A stretch of DNA of 64,000 nt. Origin: Sphaerulina vaccinii (Eukaryota; Ascomycota; Dothideomycetes; Mycosphaerellales; Mycosphaerellaceae). Location: contig JAKUDP010000001.1 of the NCBI GenBank assembly GCA_022570795.1, positions 3,906,001-3,970,000 on the forward strand, written 5' to 3'. The notes beneath the pieces were generated by a model, which was given only the letters and a program-made list of their open reading frames with translations, ran no database searches and had not been told where the DNA came from. Made by a program: the position numbers and the translations under genes. Shown here piece by piece: positions 11,935-27,267 of this stretch (the first letter of the stretch is position 1; every line of letters starts with the position of its first letter).

Positions 11935-14900
11935 TTTATAGAGGAAGTATTAGATAGTAATAGTTAGCCTTTTCTAATAGTAGGATACAAACCTATAATA
12001 AAAAGAATATTAGAAGACTCGAGGTATACCTATCTATACTACTAAGAAGATATAGAAGATCCCGGCGAGTTCTAGATATTTCTATAGGTAGATAAAATAG
12101 AGAAGAACCTAGTAAGATATACTTAAAAAGTAGAGCTTAAAAAGTATAAAAAGAAAAAAATAAGTTAGAGGCTAAAGTACTATTTTAAATAGATAAAACT
12201 TAACCTCTATACTAGAGTACTACTAATATTTTAGAAAGATATATTTTTCTAAAAAGAGACTATAGAGTCTATCTATAAGTATAGATAAGTAGAAAGTATA
12301 AGAAACTATACTAAGCTTATCTAAAAGAAAAGGAAGAGAGTCTTAGATAAAGAATATAGCTATCTAGAAACTACTACTTAAGTTATTTAAAAAAGTATTA
12401 ATTTTTAGAGTTTAGTTTTTAATATTTTAGATAAAATAGATTAAAAGTAAGGAAGTAGATTTAAAGGTAAGAGAGCTATACTAGTCCTATTAAGAGAGAA
12501 CTAGAGGCTATAGTTTAGACTATAGAAAAACAATCTAGAGGAAAAAGAGATTTTCTAGGTAATTTTAGATCTAAAAGATACTAAAAAGAAAATATTATAG
12601 ACTTTCTAGTTAGAGGAGTTATTTTTATTATCTATAAAAATACCTAATAGTTTTCTAGAGCTAGAATACTTAAAATTTAGCCTATAGTAGAGGAAAGCAA
12701 ATACTTAGGCAATCTATAAGCTAACTAAGTACCTAGAGTAGAATAATTAGAATAAAGTAATAGAGAAAAAAAAAGCTTTTAATATCTAGATAACTCTATA
12801 TAATAAGTATAGCAAGGTCTAGTAAGCCTATATAATAGCTATTATCTAGAAGTATATAAACTTTAAAATAGAACTAGAAGATAGAATTAGAAGCTTATAG
12901 ATCTACTTTAGAAACCTAGGTAGAAGAATAGTAGAAATTAACTAGAAAGAGTCTTACTATAAAACTCTAGAAATAAAAATTAAGTATCTACTCTTTTCTC
13001 TACTAGATAGATATAAGAGTACTAGATAGACTATTCTAGCTTAGAAGAACCTAATACTAGAGAATATTCTCTAGATACTAGAAGTAGAAGAGTCTATAAA
13101 CTAAAGAGAGATAGCTATATTTGCTAGGAAAGATACCTAGTAACTACTAGAATATTTCCTCTATAAGGGACTATATACCTAGAGGAAATACTCTAAACTT
13201 AAATAGGTAAAGAGAGCTACTAAGTCCTATTAGGCCCTAGAGACCTAACTAAATAGAGTCGAAAAGAGACTCTTTCTAATATAAGCTAGAAAGAGTTCTT
13301 TACTTAATAAGAATAAGCTAAAAGTAGTAATAAAAAGACTCTAGCTTAAAATATAATTTTTTAAAAAATATCTAAAAAAGGCTTTTATAATATAAAATAT
13401 AGAGTTACTAACTACTTTAGACCTATTCTAGACCCTATCTAAAAATAAGAATATTAATAAAGTAGCCTACTTTACTATAGAAGCTAAAAGCAAGTATAAA
13501 CTATTAGAATAGCTACTTAACTTTTATACTTCTATTTATATAACTAACTAAGAATTACTTTTTAAAGAACTAAAGCCTTTTTAGGCTAGAAAGTAGATTA
13601 AGGTTAGAAGTAGCTATCTAATAGCTATATATATAGAAAAAGTAGTAATAGAGGGAAGAAAGAGGAAATAGATTATACTAAAAGATATTCTATTTATACC
13701 TAGTTTTAGAGTTAATCTTATTTTATAGAATTAGTTTAGTAAGTAGTTTAGTATTTAACTACTAAAATTTATACTTATTTTAGCTTCTAGAAAAGTAGTT
13801 ATCTAGATAAGAATATTAGAAGGAGTTCTATTTATTAAGGAGATTAATAAAAGTCTAGCTAAGTCTATTAGGCTCTAGGGGCTTAATCGAAATTAAGTAT
13901 ACTTTTTATAGGAATTAATAAATAAAGTATATACTTTCTATATATTAGAGAGTACCTAGAATTAGTAGAAGCTCTAGTATTAAAAGCTTATATATTTTAG
14001 AGAGAAAGTAGTAAAGAATCTTTACTAGGTCTTAGATTTAAAGAGCCTAATACTAATTCTAAAGGAGTATAGAGTATATAGGGTCTATATAATAGTAAAG
14101 ATAAAGTAGTATAAAGGGAAAGAGATATAGTAGAAGTCCTAAAAGCTAGCTTTTATATCTATTAATATCTATAGACTCCTACCTATTTTAAAATTAGAAT
14201 TTAAGTAGTAGCTTGAAATTATTAATAATTTTTTAAGAAAGAAGTAGGCCTTTCTACTAAAGTTAAAAATAGATATACTATCTACTCTCTACTAATAGAA
14301 AAGGAAGGTAGAGCTTTAATCTAGAAATTCTCTCTAAGTAGTAAGAAGTAATAGAGTAAGAAAGCTTTTTACTATACTAAAGTAGTAGAAGAGAGAAAAT
14401 AGAATCTCTTTCTATACTACTAAGGTATATAACTCTATTTAGAATAGAGTTATTAAAAGGTTAATCTAGACCTCTAAAAAAAGAGTAAAAGTAATACTAG
14501 AAGAATCTAATATACTAATTAAGTTCTAGCCTAAGGTACTAGAAGTAAGTATTATTATTAGAAATACTTTTCTAAATAGGCTAGATATTAATAGATTTAA
14601 AGTCTTACCTAAGGAAGTATTCTTAGAATAGAGACCTCTAGTATTATACTTTAGAGTCTAGAGCTATAAAGTAGTAGTATATATAAACTCGAAGTTCTAG
14701 CTAGCTAGAATAAAATTAGATAAACTAATAAATAGAAGTAAAGATACTATATTTATTAGTTATATTCTAGATACTATTAAAATATAGCTTTTCTAGAAGC
14801 CTAATATAGAGGCTATTAAGGCTTATAGTAATACTAAGTAGTTTAAATATAAGAAAGAAGGAGATTTAGAGTTAAATATTCCTAAGCTTAACTAATCTAG

Positions 14901-17157
14901 TAGTATACTAGTTAGGAAACTAGTAGAGAGACTAAAGAAGTAGAAGGAGTTCTAAAGTCTATTAGGCTCTAGAAGCCTAACTAAATATTAACTACTATTT
15001 ATATAGCTTAGACCTCTACTAATAGATAAGAAAGAGTACTAGAGGATATTAGATCTAGAAGAAGAAAACTCTAGAAGTATATAGCTTTAGAAGGAGAAAA
15101 TTAGAATAGAGTAGCTAACTAATTAGCTAACTAAAGTTTATTAAAGAACTAGTAGAAATATATATATTAGAAAATATCTAGATATTATATAAGATCTACT
15201 AGAAGTAAAAGTATAATTCTAGAAGAGAAGAAGATCTATCTCGAATAAAAGGGAAGGACCTAAATCTAAGGCTTATAATATAGTTATAAAGTAGGTTCTC
15301 TAAAAAAAGTAGAGAAATAAAAAAAAGAATATATCTAACCTAAAGTATTATAAAGTATTTCTTAGCCTAATTAAAAAAGAAAAAAATTATATTTAGAAAA
15401 CTTTAGTAGAGATTAAAAAAGTTATATTTATAGTACTTAGACCTAATATTACTTTAAAGTAAAAAGTTCCTATTCTAAAGTCCTATAAAGAGGTAATATA
15501 GAATTCTAAATAGAGCTATATATAGAAAGAAGCAATCTAGAGAGAACTAGTAGCTTTAGATAGTAACTATATCTAGAAGCTAGTTATACTACTAAAGGGT
15601 ATAAACTTTATAATATTTAAATAGGTCTTTAATATAAAAAGATTAATTAGTAGAGCTATTAAAAAGTTTAAAATAAGACTAGTTACTAGAGGATTCTTCT
15701 AGAAGTTTAGAGTAGACTTTAAAAATACTTTTATACTAACTATAAAATATAATATTTTAGAAGTATTTATAGTAATTATTTATAAAAAGAACTTAGAGAT
15801 ATACTAAGTAGATATAAATAATATATTTATAAAGAGCTTTCTAAAAAAAAATATTTATATAATTCTACCTCTAGGAGTAGAAGTCCTACTAAACTAGGTC
15901 CTAAAGATTCTAAAGAGTCTCTATAGACTTAAGTAAGTAGTAAGAGACTAGAATAAACTCTATATTTTAAAGCTAGAATAGATAGAATTCGATTAATTAG
16001 AAATTAACCTATATCTACTTATCTATAGAGAAAGAAAGATTATAGTTCTAACCTATATAGATAATATATCTATTATAGTACTAGAACTAAAAGATATTCT
16101 CTTTAAGAAATAGCTTAGTAAGGTCTTTAAAATTAAGGATCTAAAAGAGCTAGAAAAGATTCTTAGAATAAAAATAATAAAAGATAGAGTTATAGAAACT
16201 CTAAAGCTTAATTAAGAATACTATATCTAAGAGAATCTTATAAAGCTAAATATAACTAAAGAAAATACCTATCTAACTCTCTCTCTAATAGATAGTTATA
16301 AAAGCCTTACTAAGGCAATTCTATCTAATAAAAAATATATTAAATAGAAGTACTAAAGCTAGATAGATATATAGATATAGCCGATAGTTATAATAAGACT
16401 AGATATTGCTTTCGCTCTTAGTAGACTAAGCTTATATATAGCTAACCTAATAAGAGAATATATAAATACTTTAAAGAAACTAGTAAAATACTTTAAATCG
16501 TCCCTAGACCTAGAACTTATATTTAGAAAAGGTAGTAGAAGCCTTATTAGATATTTAGACTCTAACTATATAATAGATAAGGTAGATAGAGTCTTAATTC
16601 TAGAATCTATTTTCTTCCTCTATAGAGTACTAGTATCTTAGATAAGTAAGAAGTAGAAGTCTATAGTAATATTAACTATAGAGGCTAAGTATATAGCTCT
16701 AAATATATATACTAAGCAATTTTAATTCCTAGTAGCACTTCTAAAGGAAATAGACTATATAGAGTTAGTAGGAGAATATTCTTTTTAACTACTTATTAAA
16801 GCGAACTCTAATATAGTAAATAAACTTAGACCTATTTAGATTATAGAAGATAACTAAGTATCTCTAACTCTAGTTAAAGATACCTATACCTATAAAAGAT
16901 CGAAATATATTAATATAGCCTATAATAATATTAGAAGACTCTAGTAGTAAAGGAAGATAGTAGTAGTATATATTCTAATAAAAGAGATAGTTATAGATAG
17001 GTTAACTAAGCCGAAGAATAGTCCCTAATTCTAGGAGTTTATAAAACAACTCTAGCTTATATAAATAGCTCTTCTATACTTAATAAGTTATTAAGATTTG
17101 GAATAGAATATAAGTACTAGAATATAGAGTAGAAGGACTATCTAGCCTAAGTAGAAG

Positions 17158-17390
17158 TATTAGAAAGTATAGTCTAGTTAGACTATCTAAGAGATACTCT
17201 TATAGAGATTAGATTATATAATAGTAGGTTATATAACTTATCTAATACTCTATATCTTAGGAGGAGATACAACCTATATCTAACTAATATAATTAATATA
17301 GTTAGTTCCTATCTAATGCTTCTACTTCTATTATATATTAAAACTCTTCCTATATAATATAGGTATATATATTATTATCCTAATTCGATA
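17158..17390 (+). repeat. 3' LTR of Copia A (233 bp)
   Basis: Same length as the 5' LTR, with mainly transition differences. It keeps a CGATA end where the 5' copy reads TAATA. Confidence 0.9.
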
Positions 17391-17395
17391 ATTAT

Positions 17396-19882
<2,487 letters not shown>

Positions 19883-19887
19883 ACTAC

Positions 19888-20134
19888 TATCGAAATAGGA
19901 CGATAATATATATACCTACGACGTATAGGAAGGGTCTTAATACGCGATAGAAGTAGAAGCATTAGATAGGAACTAACTATATTAATTATATTAGTTAGTT
20001 ATAGGTTGTATCTCCTTCTAAGATATAGAGTATTAGATAAGCTACGTAACCTACTATTATATAACATATATTATATAATCTGATCTCTAAAGGGGTGTCT
20101 CTTAGATAGTCCAACTAGACTATACTTTCTAACA
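19888..20134 (-). repeat. 3' LTR of Copia B (247 bp)
   Basis: Contains the extra 14 bp (ATATATTATATAAT-like) absent from A and D. It retains GC-containing spots such as ACGACG and ACGCGATAG that are TA-rich in the paired LTR. Confidence 0.9.
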
Positions 20135-23100
20135 CTCCTACTTAGGCTAGATAGTTCTTCTGCTCTATATTCTAGCACTTATATTCTATTCCAAATCTCG
20201 ATAACTTATTAAGTATAGAAGAGCTATTTATACAAGCTAGAGTTGTCTTATAAACTCCTAGAATTAGGGACTATTCTTCGGCTTAGTTAACCTATCTGCA
20301 ACTATCTCTTTTGTTAGAATATATACTACTACTATCTTCCTTTGCTACTAGAGTCTCCTAATATTATTATAGGCTATATTAATATGTTTTAATCTCTTAT
20401 AGGTATAGGCATCCTTAACTAGGGTTAGAGATGCTTGGTTATCCTCTATAATCTAAATAGGTCTAAGTTTATTTACTATATTAGAGTTTGCTTTAATAAG
20501 TAGTTAAAAAGAATATTCTCCTACTAACTCTATATAGTCTATTTCCCTTAGAAGTACTACTAGAAATTAAGATTACTTAGTATATATATTTAGAGCTATA
20601 TACTTAGCCTCTATAGTTAATATTGCTATAGACTTCTACTTCTTACTTATCTAAGATACTAGTACTCTATAGAGGAAGAAGATAGATCCTAGGATTAAGA
20701 CTCTATCTACTTTATCTATTATATAGTTAGAGTCTAAATATCTAATAAGGCCTCTACTACCTTTTCTAAATATAAGTTCTAGGTCTAGAGACGACCTAAG
20801 GTATCTTGCTAGTTTCTTTAGAGTATTTATATATCCCCTTATTAGGTTAGCTATATATAAGCTTAGTCTACTAAGAGCGAAAGCAATATCTAGTCTTATT
20901 ATAACTATCGGCTATATCTATATACCTATCTAGCTCTAGTACTTCTATTTAGTATATCTCTTATTAGATAGGATTGCCTTAGTAAGGCTTTTATAATTAT
21001 CTATTAGTAAGAGAGTTAGATAGGTATTTTCCTTAGTTATATTTAGCTTTATAAGGTTCTTTTAGATATAGTATTCTTAATTAAGCTTTAGAGTTCCTAT
21101 AATTCTATCTCTTATTATCTTTATTCTAAGAATCTTTTCTAGCTCCTTTAGATCTTTAATCTTAAAGACTTTACTAAGCTATTCTTTAAACTAGAGAACA
21201 TCCTTTAGCTCTAGTACTATAATAGGTATATTATCTATATAGGTTAGGACTATAATCCTTCTTTCTCTATAAATAAGTAGATATAGGTCGATCTCTAATT
21301 AATCGAATCCTATCTATTCTAGCTTTAAGACGCAGAGTTTATTCTAGTCTCTTACTACTTACTTAAGTCTATAGAGACTCTTTAGGATCTTTAGGACCTA
21401 GTTTAGTAGGACCTCTACTTCTAGAGGTAGAATTATATAGATATCTTCTTTTAGAGAGCTCTCTATAAATATATTATTTATATCTACTTAGTATATCTCT
21501 AAGTCCTTCTTGCAAATAACTACTATAAATACTCTTAAAGTATTATACCTTATAGTTAGTATAAAGGTATTCTTAAAGTCTACTCTAAACTTCTAGAAGA
21601 ACTCTCTAGTAACTAGTCTTGCTTTAAACTTTTTAATAGCTCTACTAATTAATCTTTTTATATTAAAGACCTACCTAGATATTATAAGGTTTGTACTCTT
21701 TAGTAGTATAACTAGCTTCTAGGTATAGTTGCTATCTAAAGCTACTAGTTCTCTCTAGATTACTTCTTTCTATATATAGCTCTATTTGGAATTCTATATT
21801 ACCTTTTTATAGGACTTTAGAATAGGAACCTCTTACTTTAAAATAATATTAGGTCTAAGTACTATAAATACAACTTCTTTAATCTCTACTAAGGTTTCCT
21901 AGATATAATTCTCTTCTTCTTTAATTAGGCTAAGGAATGCTTTATAATACTTCGGGTTAGGTATATTCTCTTCCTTATCTCTCTACCTCTTTTAGAGGAC
22001 CTACCTTATAACTATACTATAGGCCTTAGATTCAGGTTCTTCCCCTTTATTAGAGATAGATCTCCTTCTCTTCTAGAATTGTACTCTTGCTTCTAGTAGA
22101 TCTTATATAATATCTAGATATTTTCTAATATATATATTTCTACTAGTCCTTTAATAAACTTCGGTTAGCTAATTAGTTAGCTACTCTATTCTAATTTTCT
22201 CCTCCTAAAGCTATATACTCCTAGAGTTTTCTTCTTCTAGATCTATCCTCTAATACTCCTTCTTATCCTTCGGTAGAGGTCTAAGCTATATAAATAGTAG
22301 TTAATATTTAGTCGGGCCTCTAGAGCCCGATAGACTTTAGAACTCCTCCTACTTCTTTAGTTTCCTAACTAGTTTCCTAACTAGTATAATACTAGATTAG
22401 TTAAGCTTAGAAATATTTAACTCCAAATCTCCTCCTTTCTTATACTTAAACTACTTAGTATTGCTATAGGCCTTAATAGCTTCTATATTAGGCTCCTAGA
22501 AAAGCTATATTTTAGTAGTATCTAGAATATAACTAACGAATATAGTATTCTTGCCTCTATTTATTAGTTTATCTAATCGCATCCTAGCTAGCTAGAACTT
22601 TAGGTTTATATATATAACTACTCTATAGCCCTAGACCCTAAAGTATAATACTAGAGGTCTCTATTCTAAAAATACCTCCTTAGGTAAGACTTTAAATCTA
22701 TTAATATCTAGCCTATTTGGAAGAGTATTCCTAATAATAATACTTGCTTCTAGTATTTTAGGCTAGAACTTAATTAGTATATTAGATTCTTCTAGTATTG
22801 CCTTTACTCTTTCTTTAGAGGTCTAGATTAACCTTTTAACAACTCTATTCTAAATAGAGTTATATACCTTAGTAGTATAGAAAGAGATTCTATTCTCTCT
22901 CTCCTACTACTTTAGTATAGTAAGAAGCTCTCTAGCTCTATTACTTCTTACTACTTAGAGAGAATTTCTAGATTAAAGCTCTACCTTCCTTTTCTATTAG
23001 TAGAAGGTAGGTAGTATATCTATTCTTAACTTTAGTAGGAAGGCCTACTTCTTTCTTAAGAAGTTATTAATAATTTCAAGCTACTACTTAAATCCTAATC

Positions 23101-25367
23101 TTAAGATAGGTAGGGGTCTATAGATATTAATAGATATAAGAGCTAGCCTTTAGGGCTTCTACTATATCTCTTTCCCTCTATACTACTTTATCTTTACTAT
23201 TATATAGACCCTATATACCTTATACTCTTTTAGAATTAGTATTAGGCTCTTTAAATCTAAGATCTAGTAAAGGTTCTTTACTACCTTCTCCCTAAAATAT
23301 ATAAGCCTTCGATGCTAGAGCTTCTACTAATCCTAGGTACTTTCTAATATATAGAGAGTATATACTTTATCTATTAATTCCTATAAGAAGTATACTTGAT
23401 TTCGGTCGAGCCCCTAGGGCCTAATAGACTTAGCTAGACTCTTATTAATTTCCTTAATAAATAGAACTCCTTCTAATATTTTTATCTAGATAACTACTTT
23501 TCTAGAGGCTAAAACAAGTATAAATTTTAGTAGTTAAATACCGAACTACTTACTAAACTAACTCTATAAAATAAGATTAACTCTAAGACTAGGTATAAAT
23601 AGAATATCTTTTAGTATAATCTATTTCCTCTTTCTTCCTCCTATAACTACTTTCCTAATATATATAGCTATTAAGTAGCTACTACTAACTTTAATCTACT
23701 TCCTAGTCTAAAGAGGTTTTAGTTCTCTAAAGAGTAATTCTTAGTTAGTTATATAGGTAGAAGTATAAGAGTTAAGTAGCTATTCTAATAGCTTATACTT
23801 GCCTTTTACGTCTATAGTTAAGTAGGCTATCTTATCTATATTCTTATCCTCTAATAGGGTCTAAGATACTTCTAAAGTAGTTAGTAACCCTATATTTTCT
23901 TATACTATAAAAGCCTTCTTTAGGTACTTCTTACTTAAGTTAGATTTCTTCTTAAAGAATTATACTTTAAGTTTAAGTTGCTTTACTATTTCTTTAAGTT
24001 TATCTTTCCCTAGTAAAGATTTCCTCCTTTGTCTTAATAGAGAGTATCTTTTCTTAACTTGGTATTCTATCTTTAGTACTATAGTCTTAGTAGCTCTCTT
24101 TGCTCTCTCGAGTCTAGAGTAATTATTCTAGATATATAGTTCTTTATAGAGGAAATAGGCTAGTAGTCCCTAGGTACCTTTCTTAGTAAATATAGCTATC
24201 TCTCGGCCTATTATCTATTCCTATTTTTCTCTTAGGATTCTAAAGATGTCCTAAGGCTTAAGATCCTACTTTAGATCTATACTATCTCTAATTATTAAGT
24301 AGGACTTAGGTAGAGCCGCAAGGAGTTATTATATCTTCCTATTTTTAGTTTTAATCTCTTTGAACTATAGAGAGATTACAACTACCCTTCTTATAATAGT
24401 ACTTAGGCTCTACTATACTTTATTAATTATCTAGCTATTTTGTATCTTGAATATAGTATACTATTTAAGAAGGCTTCTTTCTATAGCTTGAAGCTTACTC
24501 TTATACCTCTTTTTAGCCTATTCCTAGAGCTTTCTTACTATCTTAATCTCCTATATCGCTTTCTAATTATCTACTAATATATAGATATATATCTTATAGA
24601 GAGCTACTATATTATACTTCTTATAGGATACTCTCTTAATAGAGCTGTCTAGCGAGTCTAATAATATAGTTAATATATATCCTAAAGGAGTTAATACTAG
24701 AGTATCTAGTATAGTCTCTAATAGAACCTATTCTACTTACTTAGATATAAGATATATTCTTATTATTCTAAACTAGGACTTATAGTTCTCTCTTGTTAGT
24801 ATTAGTATAGCTACTCTCCTACTAAATCTATTTCCTTATTCTTAATCTATTTTACCTAAAATATTAAAACTAAGCTTCTAAAAATTAATACTTTTTTAAA
24901 TAACTTAAGTAGTAGTTTCTAGAGAGCTATATTCCTTATCTAAGACTCTCTTTCTTCTTTCCTAGATAAGCTTAGTATAGTTTCCTACGCTTCCTACTTA
25001 TCTATACTTGCAGATAGACTTAAATAGTCTCTTCTTAGAGGAATATACCTTTCTAAAGTATTAGTAGTACTCTAGTATAGAGGTTAAGTCTTATCTATAT
25101 AAGATAGTATTTTAGCTTCTAGCTTACTTTTTCCTCTTTATACTCTTTAAGCTCTATTCTTTAAGTATACCTTACTAGGTTCTTCTCTATCTTATCTACC
25201 TATAGGAACGTCCGGAACTCGCTAGGATCTTCTATATCTTTTTAGTAGTATAGATAGGTATACTTCGAGTTTCCTAATACTCCTTTTATTATAGGTTTGT
25301 ATCCTACTATTAGAAAAGGCTAACTATTACTATCTAATACTTCCTCTACAAACCTAGGCTTATAACC

Positions 25368-25614
25368 TATCGAAATAGAATAATAATATATATACTTATA
25401 ATATATAGGAAGAGTTTTAATATATAATAGAAGTAGAAGTATTAGATAGGAACTAACTATATTAATTATATTAGTTAGTTATAGGTTGTATCTCCTTCTA
25501 AAATATAGAGTATTAGATAAGCTACGTAACCTACTATTATATAATATATATTATATAATCTAATCCCTAAGAGGGTATCTCTTAGATAGTCTAACTAGAC
25601 TATACTTTCTAACA
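25368..25614 (-). repeat. 5' LTR of Copia B (247 bp)
   Basis: Pairs with 19,888-20,134 at equal length. The primer-binding site lies immediately inside at 25,353-25,367. Confidence 0.9.
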
Positions 25615-25619
25615 ACTAC

Positions 25620-27015
25620 TACTACTATAATAGTAAGTAAGCTTAGTCGATATTTTAATAATACTAATATTAAGTAGTAAAAGTTATTTATTACTATTAG
25701 TAAGTAATCTACTAGTAATAATAGTATCTAGATCTAGAGCTTATAGAGCTTTATAAAAAAAATTAATATTCTAGAACTTATATATAAAAATATTCTAAAT
25801 ATAGTAGAAGTCTAAAAGTCTTACTATATTTAGTAATTATCGAAGTAGCTATAAATAGTTCTTAGAAGTTATTTTTATAAAGTAGCTTATATATATTTTT
25901 AAAAAGTAATTTCTAGTATAATTAGCTAAATATTAATATAGGCTTAATATAGAAGTAGAAGTATATTCTAGATTTACTTAGTATACTATATTATTCTATA
26001 TTTAAAAGTATTAGAGCTTAGTAGTTAGATATAAAGAATCTAACTATATATTTATTTAGAAAAATAGAGTTAATATTTCTATAGATTAGAAATTAACTTA
26101 GTATTTTACTTTTATCTAAATATAGAATATAATAGTCTACTACTTACTAGTATTTACTCGATTTTAGTATAGCTTTTAATAGTTAATAACTAATCTAGAA
26201 GTTTTTTATAGACTTTTTAAATATATTATTATTCTCTATAGATTACTAGTATTAGCTATTATATTTTAGACTAGATAAATATAAAAAAGTATAATATATA
26301 AAAAACAAAGTCTAAATAGTATAAATAGTAGTAGATAATATATTTTTTATAAATAATTAGCTATTATAGTAAAGTAGATACTATATATAGATAGATAAGA
26401 AAGTAACTATATATAGATATACTATATACTAACTAGTAAATTTTAATATAATTTAGAAGCTTAATAATTCTTAGTAAATAAATATACTACTAATTTATTT
26501 AATATTAATTCTACTATATAAATATAATATTATTACTATAGAGTTCTAATACTTATAGTACTTTTAAGCTAGATATAGTAGATATAGTAAAATTTACTAA
26601 AAATAGAAGTATTAAAAAAATTATTAAAAATATATATATTTTTTACTAGTTAGTATATATATAGTTTTAAAAAATTTATAGTAATATTAGGCTATTTTAT
26701 TATATTAATTTATCTAGCTTACTTTCTATATTTACTTTATTTATACTATAAATAACTTTATAAATAATAAATAATAATATAATATTTTTTATTTTAGAAA
26801 AATTAAATTTATTTAATTATTTATAATATAGTAAAAAGTAAATTTAACTAGAATTAAAAAGTAGTAAATACTTATTATAACTTATCTAATTTACTTTTTT
26901 TTTTTAATTTTATATAAGTTTCTATAGATATTTATAAAACTTTAAAAAATATAATTTAACTATTTTTATCTACTAGTAATACTAATCTAGAAAGAGTTAG
27001 CTATCTATTATCTAG
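25620..27015. other. RIP-degraded filler between Copia B and Copia C
   Basis: AT-rich with no gene, LTR pair or recognisable domain. The left edge has a short ACT run continuing the Copia B target site. Confidence 0.4.
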
Positions 27016-27020
27016 ATAGT

Positions 27021-27267
27021 TATCGAAATAGAATAATAATATATATACCTATAATATATAGAAAGAGTTTTAATATATAATAGAAGTAGAAGTATTAGAT
27101 AGAAACTAACTATATTAATTATATTAGTTAGATATAGGTTATATCTTCTTCTAAAATATAGAGTATTAGATAAGTTATATAATCTACTATTATATAATAT
27201 ATATTATATAATCTAATCTCTAAAGAGGTATTTCTTAGATAGTCTAACTAGACTATACTTTCTAATA
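27021..27267 (-). repeat. 3' LTR of Copia C (247 bp)
   Basis: Length-matched to 32,504-32,750; carries the 14-bp extra segment. Confidence 0.9.

Larger units (their letters stand above)
11687..17390 (+). mobile_element. Copia-type LTR retrotransposon relic A
   Basis: Two 233-bp LTRs (11,687-11,919 and 17,158-17,390) and the target duplication ATTAT (11,682-11,686 and 17,391-17,395) delimit a 5,704-bp element. Degraded plus-strand frames show Copia domains in the usual order: gag-like sequence (about 12,060-13,400); GAG-pre-integrase and integrase (about 13,960-14,800); reverse transcriptase (about 15,540-16,130), whose YVDD-type site now reads YIDN; and RNase H (about 16,400-17,020) with the EAKYIAL and RLTKP patterns. 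Integrase before RT is diagnostic of Copia. All frames are closed by TA-type stops. Confidence 0.9.
19888..25614 (-). mobile_element. Copia-type LTR retrotransposon relic B
   Basis: Two 247-bp LTRs (19,888-20,134 and 25,368-25,614) with target duplication ACTAC (19,883-19,887 and 25,615-25,619) give 5,727 bp. The interior is the reverse complement of Copia A and includes the same integrase, RT (about 21,170-21,760) and RNase H (about 20,280-20,900) blocks. It is the least mutated of the four copies: CA, TG and CG are visibly more frequent, and the right-hand terminal TG survives as CA. It is therefore the best template for recognising the family. It sits next to an ACTACT-rich site. Confidence 0.9.
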
